Shown in pieces: positions 8,499-17,678 of a stretch of 37,623 nucleotides of DNA. Position 1 is the stretch's first letter; each line of letters begins with the position of its first letter. The translations under genes were made by a program, and so were the position numbers. Under the pieces are notes generated by a model that had not been told where the DNA came from, ran no database searches, and saw only the letters and a program-made list of their open reading frames with translations. The stretch is from UBA7960 sp964624065 (lineage in GTDB: Bacteria > Bacteroidota > Bacteroidia > Bacteroidales > UBA7960), in the NCBI GenBank assembly GCA_964624065.1, contig CAZUWF010000022.1, positions 1 to 37,623 of the forward strand. The letters run 5' to 3'.

Positions 8499-9575
8499 GT
8501 GAAAATATTAGACAGGTACATTGTTCGCAAATACTTTGCAGCCTTCCTCCTTGCCATAGTCTTGGTGGTTTTGGTAGTGATCATTATCGATTTGTCCGAA
8601 AAGGTTGACAAGATTATCGACAACAAGGTCTCTTTGGGCGAGTTGGTGGTAGATTATTACGTACACTTCATACCTTTCGTAATAAATTTACTCAGCCCGC
8701 TTTTTATCTTTATCGCTGTAATATTTTTCACTTCCAGATTGGCATTCAATACCGAAATTGTTGCGATGCTAAATTCGGGAATGAGTTTCAGAAGGCTTAT
8801 CTTGCCTTACTTTTTTTCGGCTTTGTTAATTAGCTTGGGCTTGTTTGTAGTGGCAAATTTCATCTTACCGCCAGCCAACAAAAAAAGGATTGACTTTGAA
8901 GAAAAGTATTTTTACGACGATAGTGTTGTGAAAACTCGCAACATTCACATGCAATTGCGCCCAGGAATTTTTGTTTTTATGGAAAATTACAATGACAGGG
9001 TAGAAACCGGCTGGAATTTTACCCTTGAAAGGGTGGAGCAGGGAAAGCTGGTTTACAAGCTGAAGGCCGAGGATGCCAAATGGAACCAGGCAACAGGTGC
9101 TTGGACCCTTGGCAAGCACACCATCAGGACTATCGACGGATTGACCGAAACGTTGGAGTTCGGAACCACGATGGATACAATTTTGCCGTTGCATCCCGAT
9201 GATTTTGTTGAAAATGTTAAAGAAAAGGAGGCAATGACCTACGCTGAGCTAAGGGAGTTTATAGATAAACAGAGGCTAAGGGGGGCGCCAACGGTAAAGT
9301 TTTACGAAATTGAGAAGCACAAGCGGATTGCCTACCCTTTTTCCACAATTATCCTAACCCTAATTGGCGTTTCTCTTTCGAGCAGGAAACTTAAGGGAGG
9401 AATTGGCCTTCACATAGGTATAGGGTTTGGGCTGAGTAGTTTTTTCATACTCTTCTTACAATTTTCCACAACTTTTGCCACCAAAGGCAACCTTCCTCCC
9501 GTGGTTGCCGTGTGGATTCCGTTGGTCATTTTTGGCCTTGTTGCAACATATCTATACAATAGGGCCCCAAAATAA
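8499..9575 (+). CDS. LptF/LptG-family permease (YjgP/YjgQ)
   Basis: Inner-membrane permease of the lipopolysaccharide export ABC transporter (LptB2FG), 358 residues from the chosen start. The N-terminus MKILDRYIVRKYFAAFLLAI is the family hallmark. It has the typical layout: three N-terminal membrane segments, a periplasmic jellyroll domain (about residues 110-250), then three C-terminal segments after KHKRIAYPFSTIILTLIGV. I chose the GTG at 8499 because it gives the conserved N-terminus. A longer frame from a GTG at 8412 would overlap the end of tgt by 43 bases. It follows tgt directly and is likely co-transcribed. Adjacency to tgt is, as far as I recall, common in Bacteroidota, where the copy is usually called LptG. 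Confidence 0.88.
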   Translation: MKILDRYIVRKYFAAFLLAIVLVVLVVIIIDLSEKVDKIIDNKVSLGELVVDYYVHFIPFVINLLSPLFIFIAVIFFTSRLAFNTEIVAMLNSGMSFRRLILPYFFSALLISLGLFVVANFILPPANKKRIDFEEKYFYDDSVVKTRNIHMQLRPGIFVFMENYNDRVETGWNFTLERVEQGKLVYKLKAEDAKWNQATGAWTLGKHTIRTIDGLTETLEFGTTMDTILPLHPDDFVENVKEKEAMTYAELREFIDKQRLRGAPTVKFYEIEKHKRIAYPFSTIILTLIGVSLSSRKLKGGIGLHIGIGFGLSSFFILFLQFSTTFATKGNLPPVVAVWIPLVIFGLVATYLYNRAPK

Positions 9576-9578
9576 ACG

Positions 9579-9836
9579 TCACACCTGACTCTTCGGCTTT
9601 TCGAACACACCGGGAAGAAGGAAACCAATCATACCTCCCCACAATATGCTCAAGTAGGGGCTCGAGGTAATGGTGCAGCCTCGGTTGCAACCCACCAAAC
9701 TATAGTACGTGTATCCAGCCACTATTCCAATAACGGTAAACGCAAAGTGAATAATTACCCTTTTGAATTTCAATTTTGCCAACAAACCTTTCGAGCCTTC
9801 TGTTTTGGCGTTTGGGCAGTTTTTGTTTTCTTCCAT
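9579..9836 (-). CDS. Small membrane protein, DUF6132-like
   Basis: An 85-residue protein with a basic, cysteine-containing N-terminus, one clear hydrophobic segment (about 28-48) and a second near the C-terminus. The centre has the pattern YYSLVGCNRGCTITSSPYLS, matching the GC-x-x-GxC-x-ITSxP signature I associate with DUF6132. Function is unknown; the paired cysteines and the adjacent thioredoxins suggest a thiol or metal-related role, which is only inference. It lies downstream of trx with a terminator hairpin in between, and ends 3 bases from the convergent permease gene. Confidence 0.7.
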   Translation of the reverse strand: MEENKNCPNAKTEGSKGLLAKLKFKRVIIHFAFTVIGIVAGYTYYSLVGCNRGCTITSSPYLSILWGGMIGFLLPGVFEKPKSQV

Positions 9837-9851
9837 ATCTTAAGAATAAAA

Positions 9852-9878
9852 TGTCGGGTGGTGCTATACCACCCGACA
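9852..9878 (-). terminator. Intrinsic terminator after the cytoplasmic thioredoxin gene
   Basis: Perfect 11-base GC-rich stem (TGTCGGGTGGT / ACCACCCGACA) with a 5-base loop, followed on the minus strand by a T-rich run (TTTTATTCTT). It sits between the thioredoxin stop (9902) and the DUF6132-like start (9836), so the latter is either read through or separately transcribed. Confidence 0.8.
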
Positions 9879-9901
9879 AAATCTAGATTATTAGTTGTTC
9901 G

Positions 9902-10258
9902 TTACTTTTCCACCGAAAGTATTTCCTTGAATGCTTGCTCGAAGGCATTTTTTGGCAACGCCCCGGCGGCCATTTGTGGCTCGCTATTCTTGGGCACGAA
10001 CAAGATACTTGGAATGCTCCTAATGTTGAACATAGCCGCAAGTTGTTGTTCCTTTTCGGTGTCAACCTTGTAAATGTCAAGCTTTCCCTCGTATTCTTTG
10101 GAGAGCTCTTCCAAAACCGGGGCAACCATACGGCAAGGTCCACACCAGTCGGCATAAAAATCTATAACGCAAGGCTTGTCGCCTTCAAACTTCCAATCTT
10201 TGTTGTTTTCAAAATCAAAAACCTTTGTCTTGAAAGTTTCTAAAGTCAAGTGTTCCAT
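9902..10258 (-). CDS. Thioredoxin (cytoplasmic)
   Basis: Complete thioredoxin fold of 118 residues without signal peptide. The active site is WCGPC (residues 38-42) in FYADWCGPCRMV, and the cis-proline loop is RSIPSI. It reduces protein disulfides using thioredoxin reductase, which is not in this window. The gene starts 22 bases after the stop of the membrane-anchored thioredoxin, so the pair is very likely one transcript. The C-terminal part (GALPKNAFEQAFKEIL) is normal. TrxA-like in role, but Bacteroidota carry several paralogues, so I give no symbol. Confidence 0.93.
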   Translation of the reverse strand: MEHLTLETFKTKVFDFENNKDWKFEGDKPCVIDFYADWCGPCRMVAPVLEELSKEYEGKLDIYKVDTEKEQQLAAMFNIRSIPSILFVPKNSEPQMAAGALPKNAFEQAFKEILSVEK

Positions 10259-10280
10259 TTGGGTATATAAAATTTAGGGT

Positions 10281-10754
10281 TTACTTTAATTCGTTGATGG
10301 CTGCCATCAAGACATTCTTTTGGGTTACGCCCATAAAAGTCCTTACTACCTTGCCATCTTTAAACAACAACAGGGTTGGAATACTCCTGATATTGAATTG
10401 TTGTGCAATAGATCTGTTTTTGTCAACATCCAGTTTTGTAATCACAGCCTTATTTCCAATCTCTCGAGCCAACTCATCTAGGATAGGTATTTGAACACGG
10501 CATGGCCCGCACCAAGTTGCCCAGAAGTCAACCAATACGATCCCTTTTTCAATAGTTTTCGAAAAATTGGATCCATCGAGGTCCAAAACCTTGTTTGTAC
10601 CCGACGATTCCGATGCTTCGGCTAAAATACCTGCCGAGGCTATATGGACCGACGAGCCCGAACCGCCTATAACCTTGATGGACAAAGTGCCAAAAATGAC
10701 ACCCAATGCAACAAGAACTGGAATTGCTGATAATCTGATGTTCTTTGCTTTCAT
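10281..10754 (-). CDS. Membrane-anchored periplasmic thioredoxin
   Basis: 157 residues from the ATG at 10754. An N-terminal signal-anchor (AIPVLVALGVIFGTLSI, about 10-26) is followed by a Ser/Gly/Ala-rich linker and a thioredoxin domain with FWATWCGPCRVQIP (active cysteines 82 and 85) and RSIPTLLLFKDG (cis-proline). It should act outside the inner membrane in disulfide reduction or exchange, for instance keeping apocytochrome cysteines reduced; that link to the cytochrome genes about 21 kb away is speculation. The longer in-frame start at 10820 adds a poorly conserved 22-residue leader. The gene heads a two-gene operon with the cytoplasmic thioredoxin. Confidence 0.9.
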   Translation of the reverse strand: MKAKNIRLSAIPVLVALGVIFGTLSIKVIGGSGSSVHIASAGILAEASESSGTNKVLDLDGSNFSKTIEKGIVLVDFWATWCGPCRVQIPILDELAREIGNKAVITKLDVDKNRSIAQQFNIRSIPTLLLFKDGKVVRTFMGVTQKNVLMAAINELK

Positions 10755-10826
10755 TTTACAATGTATTAAAGTTAGAGTTTTTTGTTTCAAACCAAACAAC
10801 ATATGGTGGCTATTGTTCAACCACTA

Positions 10827-10834
10827 CAAAGGTA
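10827..10834 (-). promoter_or_regulatory. -7 promoter element for the thioredoxin operon
   Basis: TACCTTTG on the minus strand (10834-10827) fits TAnnTTTG and would start transcription about 70 bases upstream of the ATG at 10754. If this is the promoter, the longer start at 10820 would be nearly leaderless. No -33 match was found. Confidence 0.4.
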
Positions 10835-12398
10835 ATCCTTTATTCTGCAAGGGTTTCGTACTATGATATAAAACATGAAAATTGTGCTTCGGTTTAAAAA
10901 TTCATGGAATAATTGGATTTCCGGGTAGTCTGCGGATATGTTGGCTTTGGTGCAAACTTGGTGGCGTGTTGTTGACAATCATTTCCCGGCTCAATGAATT
11001 ACTACCAGTTATTATTCAATACATCCCATTTCCTGCTACCTGCTGATCACCGCCGACTGCCTACCGCCTACTTTATTCTTATTTCCCAATCTGGCCATTT
11101 TTTTGTTTCAATAGTTTGGAAATGTTGTTTTGGCCGGGAAAAGAATTATGGATCACAACCCGTACGCGGTTGCTAATCAATTTTGTAACAAAGGGCTTGC
11201 TTTTCCAACGGCTGAAAAAATAAAAAATAACCATTCAAAATTATCAGGTAAGTTTTAAAAGCCTTGTCATTACCGTTAATAAGACTACTTGAAAATAAAT
11301 GCGGTGCATTTAAAAACATCCTTACCCTTTTTTATGAAGGAGAGGTGTGTGACGTTTGAATTGAGTAAATCCTAAATGGGGGTTTATAGCCAATTGGATT
11401 TTGCAAATGTGCTGGGCCAAAAGGATAATTGCTCGACAATCCGCCGCATTAAGGAATCTTGAAAACCAAATCGAAAAAAACAATTAGTTGGTTAGTGCCA
11501 TCATACACCTGAGGTTAATCACGACAGATGCCAAAAAGAAAAATGCCAACACCATGGAAAGCTGTGGTATTATTGAGGTTTATGAAATTTTTCTCAACAA
11601 TTGAGTCGCAAAGTTATAGAATAGTTCTTGATGTAAAAATACTAGCAATAAAGATCAATTCAAGAAGAACGCCTCCGACCTTTTTGTAAGCAACATGATA
11701 AACAAGTTTGAAGGTGGTACCTTTAAGAATTGCAATAAATTACAATTCTACCCTTATTGAGATTTGTGCTTTTTTGCCTGTAAAATCAGGGAAAATTTTT
11801 TGCAGGGAGACATTCCTTCGTGCGCCTACTGCCGTTAAAATTCAAATTGCAATATTTTGATCTAACGCAACCTTAACCCCCGAATGAGATAATATCAAAG
11901 CCTGATGAAAAGAACAATGGGGTTACTTATAGATTAAAGGAAACTGGAAAAGCACAAGAATTATATGGGATAGGGTACTCAAATAACTATTGTAAAAAAA
12001 TGCGTGGATTGGAGTATAATATTTATAGCGAACCTTTTGACCGCCATTGTAGTTAACACAGTGTATGGCAGCGAGTTATTGCAACTAATTAGAAAATGCC
12101 TCAACCAAATAATTAAAGAAAGGGAAATGTGTTCGAAATGTTTTGAATGCTACCTATAGTGCTCAGAAAAAAAGTATAAATCCCTATTGTTGAATTCCAA
12201 AAGCGAACCAGCCGGAAAAAAGGTTGATACGCAATTATTAAATGGCCAGATTAGGCAGAAAAGGTTACCCTTAGTTACTTAATCAAAGGTGGACTTCGTG
12301 AAGTAAAGTGCATAATTTCCAATCGCTTGTCGATCTTACCTTTTGGGATTTGCTGGCACTGGCAACTACTTATCAGCAAATCGTGCCGAAAAATTGAC
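10835..12398. other. Long stretch without a recognisable gene
   Basis: About 1.56 kb between the divergent thioredoxin and arginine deiminase genes. No frame gives a recognisable protein. The longest ATG-started plus-strand candidates are about 50-60 codons (for example 10994-11176 and near 11530-11690) and look like chance. Stop-interrupted open stretches of 40-55 codons occur near 11890-12060 and 12150-12280 without starts, so decayed genes are possible. A degenerate CTGCC/CTACCG-type direct repeat lies at about 11030-11072. I saw no tRNA, tmRNA, RNase P RNA or SRP RNA signature and no terminal inverted repeats. Confidence 0.6.
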
Positions 12399-12406
12399 TA
12401 CCTTTG
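12399..12406 (+). promoter_or_regulatory. -7 promoter element for arginine deiminase
   Basis: TACCTTTG matches TAnnTTTG, with the ATG 23 bases downstream at 12429. The -33 region has no good TTG at 19-21 bases. Confidence 0.5.
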
Positions 12407-12428
12407 ACGGTTCAAAAAATTTGAAACA

Positions 12429-13685
12429 ATGGAAACTGGTATGCCCATAGGGGTTTATTCAGAAATTGGTGAGCTTGAAGGGGTTGTTGTACACACTCCG
12501 GGTGTTGAAGTGGAGAATATGACTCCCGAAAATGCCGAGAGGGCTTTGTATAGCGATATCCTCAATCTTGGGGTTGTAAGCCGCGAACACCAGCAGTTTA
12601 AAAAAGTGCTGGAGCATCATACCAAGGTTTTCGAGGTTAAGGACTTGTTGAGGGATATCCTCAAAAACGAAAAGGTTAAAGAAAGCTTGGTAAAAAGAAT
12701 TTGCCGCAACGAGGAGATGGCCACCATAAGTGACCATATGTTTGCAATGGCCGAGGACAACCTTTCCTCCGCACTAATCGAAGGGGTTCCTTTGATTTAC
12801 GATAGTCTCACCAAATTCCTGAGCAAGGAGCGTTTCTCTGTTCCACCGCTGCATAATTTCTTTTTTACCCGCGATGCGGCGGTAGCCCTCTACGATACCT
12901 TGTTGGTGGGCAATATGGCCTCGGCAATTAGGCTAAGGGAGTCACTTATCATGGAGGCCATTTTTGATTTTCACCCTGGTTTTAGCACCAAAACAATAAA
13001 TGCCCGAAACCGTCAGCAGCCTGACGTTGTGATCGAAGGTGGAGATTTACTCATTGCACGCAACGACATTTTGCTTTGCGGAATAGGTCCCCGCACCACG
13101 AGCCAAGGGGTTGACTTCATAGTGGACCACCTGCGAAACAAGAAAGACCACCACCATATCATAGTCCAGGAGCTGCCCTCCAAGCCCGAGTCCTTTATTC
13201 ACCTCGATATGGTTTTCACGTTTTTAGACAGGGGCACTTGCATGATTTACGAACCCGTTATCATGAAGATGAACAAGTACCAAACTGTCCACATTTATCT
13301 GGAGGGGGGCAAGGTAAGGACTATCCGCGAAATGGAAAACTTGCCGGCGGCCTTGAAACATTTAGGTATGGACCTTGAACCACTGCCATGCGGTGGTGCT
13401 GAAGATCGTTGGCAGCAAGAGAGGGAGCAATGGCACAGTGGTGCAAATTTCTTTGCCGCTGCCCCCGGAAAGGTAATAGGCTACGAGCGCAACAACAAAA
13501 CCCTCGAAACTTTAAATAACCACGGTTTCGAAGTCTTACGAGCTCGGGATGTAATAGAGCATAAGGTAAACCTTGCCGACTACCAAAAGTACGTTGTCGC
13601 CCTCGAAGGCTCCGAATTGCCGCGCGGCGGCGGCGGGGCACGATGCATGACAATGCCAGTTAGCAGGAAACCGGTAAATTGGTAG
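12429..13685 (+). CDS. arcA: Arginine deiminase
   Basis: Hydrolyses L-arginine to citrulline and ammonia; 418 residues, the family's normal length. The guanidine-modifying catalytic set is complete: FTRD (Asp149), EGGD (Glu203-Asp206), HLDMVFT (His258, Asp260) and the nucleophile Cys406 in GGGGARCMTMPVSR. Ornithine carbamoyltransferase, carbamate kinase and an arginine/ornithine exchanger, which normally complete the ATP-yielding pathway, are not in the window. Here it may serve arginine breakdown, acid resistance or citrulline supply, with partners elsewhere. It is preceded by a promoter-like element and the long non-coding gap, and followed by uvrA after about 150 bases, so it is probably a single-gene unit. 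Confidence 0.95.
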   Translation: METGMPIGVYSEIGELEGVVVHTPGVEVENMTPENAERALYSDILNLGVVSREHQQFKKVLEHHTKVFEVKDLLRDILKNEKVKESLVKRICRNEEMATISDHMFAMAEDNLSSALIEGVPLIYDSLTKFLSKERFSVPPLHNFFFTRDAAVALYDTLLVGNMASAIRLRESLIMEAIFDFHPGFSTKTINARNRQQPDVVIEGGDLLIARNDILLCGIGPRTTSQGVDFIVDHLRNKKDHHHIIVQELPSKPESFIHLDMVFTFLDRGTCMIYEPVIMKMNKYQTVHIYLEGGKVRTIREMENLPAALKHLGMDLEPLPCGGAEDRWQQEREQWHSGANFFAAAPGKVIGYERNNKTLETLNNHGFEVLRARDVIEHKVNLADYQKYVVALEGSELPRGGGGARCMTMPVSRKPVNW

Positions 13686-13834
13686 GATGGCATAAATTGT
13701 GAAACGGAAATAAGGTACCAATGCCATTTGTCATATTTAAAACCTTTAATCTTTTCAAACTACTCTTAACTCTTTGTGTTTAACTAACATTTCAAACTTC
13801 AAAACCTTAAAACCTACTAACCCATCAACCTACC

Positions 13835-16675
13835 TTGTCCTCAAACTACCCACATGATTCCGACGTCCTCGAGGTTTTAGGTGCGCGAGAGCACAACCTC
13901 AAGAACATTGACGTTACCCTGCCAAGAAACAAACTTGTTGTTGTAACAGGTCTTAGTGGAAGTGGCAAGTCCTCGTTGGCCTTTGACACCATTTATGCCG
14001 AGGGGCAAAGGAGGTATGTTGAGACTTTTTCTGCCTATGCCCGCCAATTCCTTGGTTCGTTAGAAAGACCCGATGTTGACAAGATAACGGGGCTAAGCCC
14101 TGTTATAAGCATTGAACAAAAAAGCACCAACCGAAACCCGCGCTCAACTGTTGGCACCATCACCGAGATCTACGATTTCTTAAGGCTCCTGTTTGCAAGG
14201 GTAGGGGAGGCACGCTCCCACGTTACCAGCGAAAAAATGGTGCGCTATACCGACGAGCAACTTCTAGAACTGATGCTCGAGAAGTTCTCGGGTCAGGAGG
14301 TACTGCTTCTATCACCATTGGTTAAAGGCAGGAAGGGGCATTACCGCGAGTTATTCGAGCAAGTGCGCCGGCAGGGATTCCTGAAGGTCCGTGTAGATGG
14401 CGAAATCATTGACGCAAAGCCCGGCCTCAAGCTCGACAGGTACAAGATTCACGATATAGAGGTGGTGATTGACAAGCTCAAGGTTACCGCCAACGAGTCA
14501 AGACGACTCGCATTTTCTCTCCAAACAGCAATGAAAAATGGCAAGGGGATAGTTTTGGTACACAACGAAACCGATTCGAGCAACTATTATTTCAGCCGGC
14601 ACCTGATGTGCCCCACCACAGGAATTTCCTATTCCGACCCCGACCCTAACTCCTTCTCGTTTAATTCTCCCTACGGCGCTTGCCCCCATTGCAATGGTTT
14701 GGGTACCGTTAGCGAAATTGACATTGACAAGATTTTTCCCGACACGGAACTCACCATAAAGCGGGGCGGTATTGCCCCAATAGCCAATAGCAAGAGCGTT
14801 TGGATTTTCAACCAGCTTGAAACCATTGGCCTACGGTATGGATTCACCCTCGACACCCCCATTAAGGACATTCCCGAGGATGCCATAAATACCATCCTAT
14901 ATGGCTCCAACGAAATTTTCAAGGTAAAGAAAGAGACTTTGGGCGTTTCGCACACGTACAGTGTTAACTTCGAGGGGATTGTTAACTTCATCAACAATCA
15001 ATTTCTCGAAAGCCCTTCGGAGTCAATAAAACGATGGGCAGCGGCATTCATGCAGCGCAAAACCTGCCCCCAATGCAAGGGTTCGAGATTGAAAGAGGAA
15101 TCGCTCAACTTTTTTGTTGGCGAAAAGGATATCTTCTATTATTCGAGCCTTGACCTTGGTGGGCTCAGAACAGAGATGGAAGGATTGGCTTCAACCCTCG
15201 ACGATCGCGAAAAAAGAATTGCAGCAGAAATTCTCAGGGAGATAACTACTCGGTTGGGATTCCTGCTCGATGTTGGTTTGGACTACCTTTCGCTCCACAG
15301 GCCTGCCGGAAGCCTTTCGGGCGGTGAGAGCCAACGTATAAGGCTGGCCACCCAGGTGGGTGCCAAACTTACCGGAGTCCTCTATATTTTGGATGAACCC
15401 AGCATAGGTCTGCACCCGAGAGATAACCTCAGGCTTATTGGTGCACTTAAAGAATTAAGAGACATAGGCAACTCTGTGGTGGTGGTTGAGCACGACGAAG
15501 AAATGATTCTATCTGCCGATCACGTGATTGACATTGGCCCGGGTGCTGGTGTAAACGGAGGAAGAATAGTGGCCGTAGGAACCCCCGATCAAGTAAAACT
15601 GAAGCAGACCATTACTGCCGATTACCTAAGCGGAAGGCTTAAGATTGTTGTACCCAAAAACAGACGGCACGGCAACGGAAAGCAATTGTCGCTCAAAGGC
15701 GCCACAGGCCATAACCTCCAAAATGTAAATTTGGAGATCCCACTAGGCAAGCTTATTTGCATCACGGGAGTTTCGGGCAGCGGCAAGTCATCGTTGATAA
15801 ACGAAACCCTTTATCCGGTTCTAAGTCGCCATTTTTATCGCAGCGAGAGTGAGCCACTGCCCTACAAAACCCTCGAAGGGCTACAAAATATTGACAAGGT
15901 TATTGAAATAGACCAAAGTCCAATCGGGCGAACCCCACGGTCAAACCCTGCCACGTACTCCAAGGTCTTCGACGAGATTAGGAAGCTATTTGCCTCGTTG
16001 CCCGAATCGCACGTTAGGGGTTATCTTCCAGGAAGGTTCTCGTTCAATGTAAATGGAGGTCGCTGCGAAACCTGCCAAGGCAGCGGGGTAAGAATAATAG
16101 AAATGAACTTCCTACCTGAAGTTTACGTGGAGTGTGAATCGTGCCAAGGCAAAAGGTACAATCGCGAAACCCTCGAAATAAGGTACAAGGGCAAGAACAT
16201 CAACGACGTTTTGAATCTTACCATGAACCAAGCCATTGAATTCTTCGAAAATATTCCTTCAATAAGTCAAAAAATCAGAGCCCTGAAGGAAGTTGGTTTG
16301 GGATACATTACCTTGGGGCAGCGGAGCACAACATTGTCGGGTGGCGAGGCTCAGAGGGTTAAGCTTGCCGCGGAACTTGCCAGACGCGATACGGGCCAAA
16401 CCCTTTACATACTCGACGAACCCACAACAGGCCTTCATTTCGAAGACGTTAGGGTACTTATGGATGTTCTGGATAGGCTTGTGGCCAGGGGCAATACGGT
16501 TTTGATAATTGAACACAACATTGACGTGGTGAAGCTTGCCGATCATATCATTGACCTGGGTCCAGAAGGCGGCACCAGAGGAGGGCAAATAATTGCAATA
16601 GGTACTCCCGAAGAAATCGCTGAAAACGGAATTGGCTTCACGGCGCAATTTCTAAAAAAGGCCCTCAAGCAGTAA
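13835..16675 (+). CDS. uvrA: Excinuclease ABC subunit A
   Basis: DNA damage-recognition ATPase of nucleotide excision repair; 946 residues against about 940 in E. coli. Two ABC modules are complete: Walker A GLSGSGKS (39-46) with signature LSGGESQRIRLATQ (about 493-506), and Walker A GVSGSGKS (about 645-652) with signature LSGGEAQRVKLA (about 834). Zinc-binding cysteines appear as CPHCNG, CPQCKG, and the CETCQG/CESCQG pair that forms the C-terminal finger. The first finger has CPTTG in place of CPxCG, as I recall for other Bacteroidota. No ATG or GTG gives a full N-terminus, so a TTG at 13835, eleven codons before the conserved LEVLGAREHNLKN block, is taken as start. The leader is A/C-rich. 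Confidence 0.97.
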   Translation: MSSNYPHDSDVLEVLGAREHNLKNIDVTLPRNKLVVVTGLSGSGKSSLAFDTIYAEGQRRYVETFSAYARQFLGSLERPDVDKITGLSPVISIEQKSTNRNPRSTVGTITEIYDFLRLLFARVGEARSHVTSEKMVRYTDEQLLELMLEKFSGQEVLLLSPLVKGRKGHYRELFEQVRRQGFLKVRVDGEIIDAKPGLKLDRYKIHDIEVVIDKLKVTANESRRLAFSLQTAMKNGKGIVLVHNETDSSNYYFSRHLMCPTTGISYSDPDPNSFSFNSPYGACPHCNGLGTVSEIDIDKIFPDTELTIKRGGIAPIANSKSVWIFNQLETIGLRYGFTLDTPIKDIPEDAINTILYGSNEIFKVKKETLGVSHTYSVNFEGIVNFINNQFLESPSESIKRWAAAFMQRKTCPQCKGSRLKEESLNFFVGEKDIFYYSSLDLGGLRTEMEGLASTLDDREKRIAAEILREITTRLGFLLDVGLDYLSLHRPAGSLSGGESQRIRLATQVGAKLTGVLYILDEPSIGLHPRDNLRLIGALKELRDIGNSVVVVEHDEEMILSADHVIDIGPGAGVNGGRIVAVGTPDQVKLKQTITADYLSGRLKIVVPKNRRHGNGKQLSLKGATGHNLQNVNLEIPLGKLICITGVSGSGKSSLINETLYPVLSRHFYRSESEPLPYKTLEGLQNIDKVIEIDQSPIGRTPRSNPATYSKVFDEIRKLFASLPESHVRGYLPGRFSFNVNGGRCETCQGSGVRIIEMNFLPEVYVECESCQGKRYNRETLEIRYKGKNINDVLNLTMNQAIEFFENIPSISQKIRALKEVGLGYITLGQRSTTLSGGEAQRVKLAAELARRDTGQTLYILDEPTTGLHFEDVRVLMDVLDRLVARGNTVLIIEHNIDVVKLADHIIDLGPEGGTRGGQIIAIGTPEEIAENGIGFTAQFLKKALKQ

Positions 16676-17046
16676 TTGGAGTTGTCATTGGTATTTGGAG
16701 GTTTTTATCCTTTGCAGGGAGGATTGTACCGATTGAACGGATTGGCGCGCCCATTTACAAACTCTGTATCGTACCTGACCCATTTTCGGTAAAACGTTTC
16801 TCTTAGGCAATTCATACCACAAATTATTCAATATTAATGCATTAGGAGTCATTATGGTTTTCTAAAGTTTTCAAGCGGGCACTACTTTGGGTAAGACAGA
16901 TTCGCGGTTTGATTTATTACCAAGCTCATTATTTAAAACCATTATAAATTAGAGAAATGCTCAACAAATAGCCCCTTTTTTTGTTTTGAAAGTAAACTAA
17001 CAGAGGAGATGTGATTCCAAATAATATTTAATTAAAAACTAATACT
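16676..17046. other. Gap between uvrA and ferritin
   Basis: 371 bases with no credible reading frame, no clear intrinsic terminator for uvrA and no good TAnnTTTG element. An AGAGGAGAT sequence (17002-17010) is purine-rich but lies more than 30 bases before the ferritin ATG. I see nothing else in it. Confidence 0.5.
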
Positions 17047-17553
17047 ATGTTATCAAAAAAAATGCAAGAAGCACTAAACTTGCAAGTTGAAAAAGAGGCT
17101 TATGCCTCAGCTTTGTATTTGGCTATGGCCAGTTGGGCCGAGACCAACGGTTTTGACGGCATTACCCAATGGTTCTACGCACAATCAGAAGAAGAGCGTG
17201 GGCACCAGCTCAAGTTCATGCAATACATTAATGAGCGAGGCGGTCATGGAGTTGTTCCGGCAGTTGCTCAGCCACCAAAGGATTTTGCCGATATCAAGTC
17301 AATTTTTGAAGCTGCCCTCGATCACGAAAGGGGGGTTACCAAGTCCATTAACAATATTGTTGGCTTGGCGTTGGAAGAAAAAGATTTCAGCACCCACCAC
17401 TGGCTACAGTGGTTTGTTGAAGAGCAGCTAGAAGAAGAAGCCTCGGGTCAAAAAATCCTTGACAAGATAAACCTACTCGGCCCCAATAACCTTTACCTAT
17501 TGGATCGCGACATTATGTCAATGCGTGGGGAAGGTGGCGAGGCCGGCGAATAA
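17047..17553 (+). CDS. Bacterial non-haem ferritin
   Basis: Iron-storage ferritin subunit (FtnA-like), 168 residues, expected to form a 24-mer shell that oxidises and stores iron. The ferroxidase residues line up exactly with the E. coli FtnA pattern: Glu17, Glu50 and His53 (SEEERGH), Glu94 (DHERG), and the EEQLEEE stretch with Glu126, Gln127, Glu129 and Glu130. No haem-ligand methionine typical of bacterioferritin is evident. The ATG follows an AT-rich leader without Shine-Dalgarno. The gene ends in a strong intrinsic terminator, so it is a single transcription unit. No Fur-like operator was recognised. Confidence 0.96.
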   Translation: MLSKKMQEALNLQVEKEAYASALYLAMASWAETNGFDGITQWFYAQSEEERGHQLKFMQYINERGGHGVVPAVAQPPKDFADIKSIFEAALDHERGVTKSINNIVGLALEEKDFSTHHWLQWFVEEQLEEEASGQKILDKINLLGPNNLYLLDRDIMSMRGEGGEAGE

Positions 17554-17569
17554 AATTTTAAAAATTATT

Positions 17570-17602
17570 AAAGGGGAACACACAGAGTTCCCCTTTTTGT
17601 TT
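17570..17602 (+). terminator. Intrinsic terminator after ferritin
   Basis: Perfect 10-base stem AAAGGGGAAC / GTTCCCCTTT (17570-17579 and 17587-17596) with a 7-base loop, followed by TTGTTTT. It begins 17 bases past the stop codon. Confidence 0.88.
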
Positions 17603-17678
17603 TCCCCTTGTTAATAATTTGACTTTAGCGGTTCTTTGGCAAAACAAGCACCGTAAGTGTTTTAACCTTTACCTTCAA

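Noticed and set aside
10994..11176. 60-codon plus-strand ORF in the long gap
   Set aside because: No recognisable motif, no promoter or family resemblance; composition looks random and it runs through the degenerate direct repeat.
11893..12057. Roughly 50-codon stop-free plus-strand stretch with a protein-like appearance
   Set aside because: No start codon, no family recognised; such lengths are expected by chance across six frames of 1.6 kb.
13741..13830. A/C/T-rich quasi-repeats (AACTTCAAAACCTTAAAACC-like) before uvrA
   Set aside because: Irregular low-complexity leader of the type common in Bacteroidota; no consistent unit to call a repeat array.
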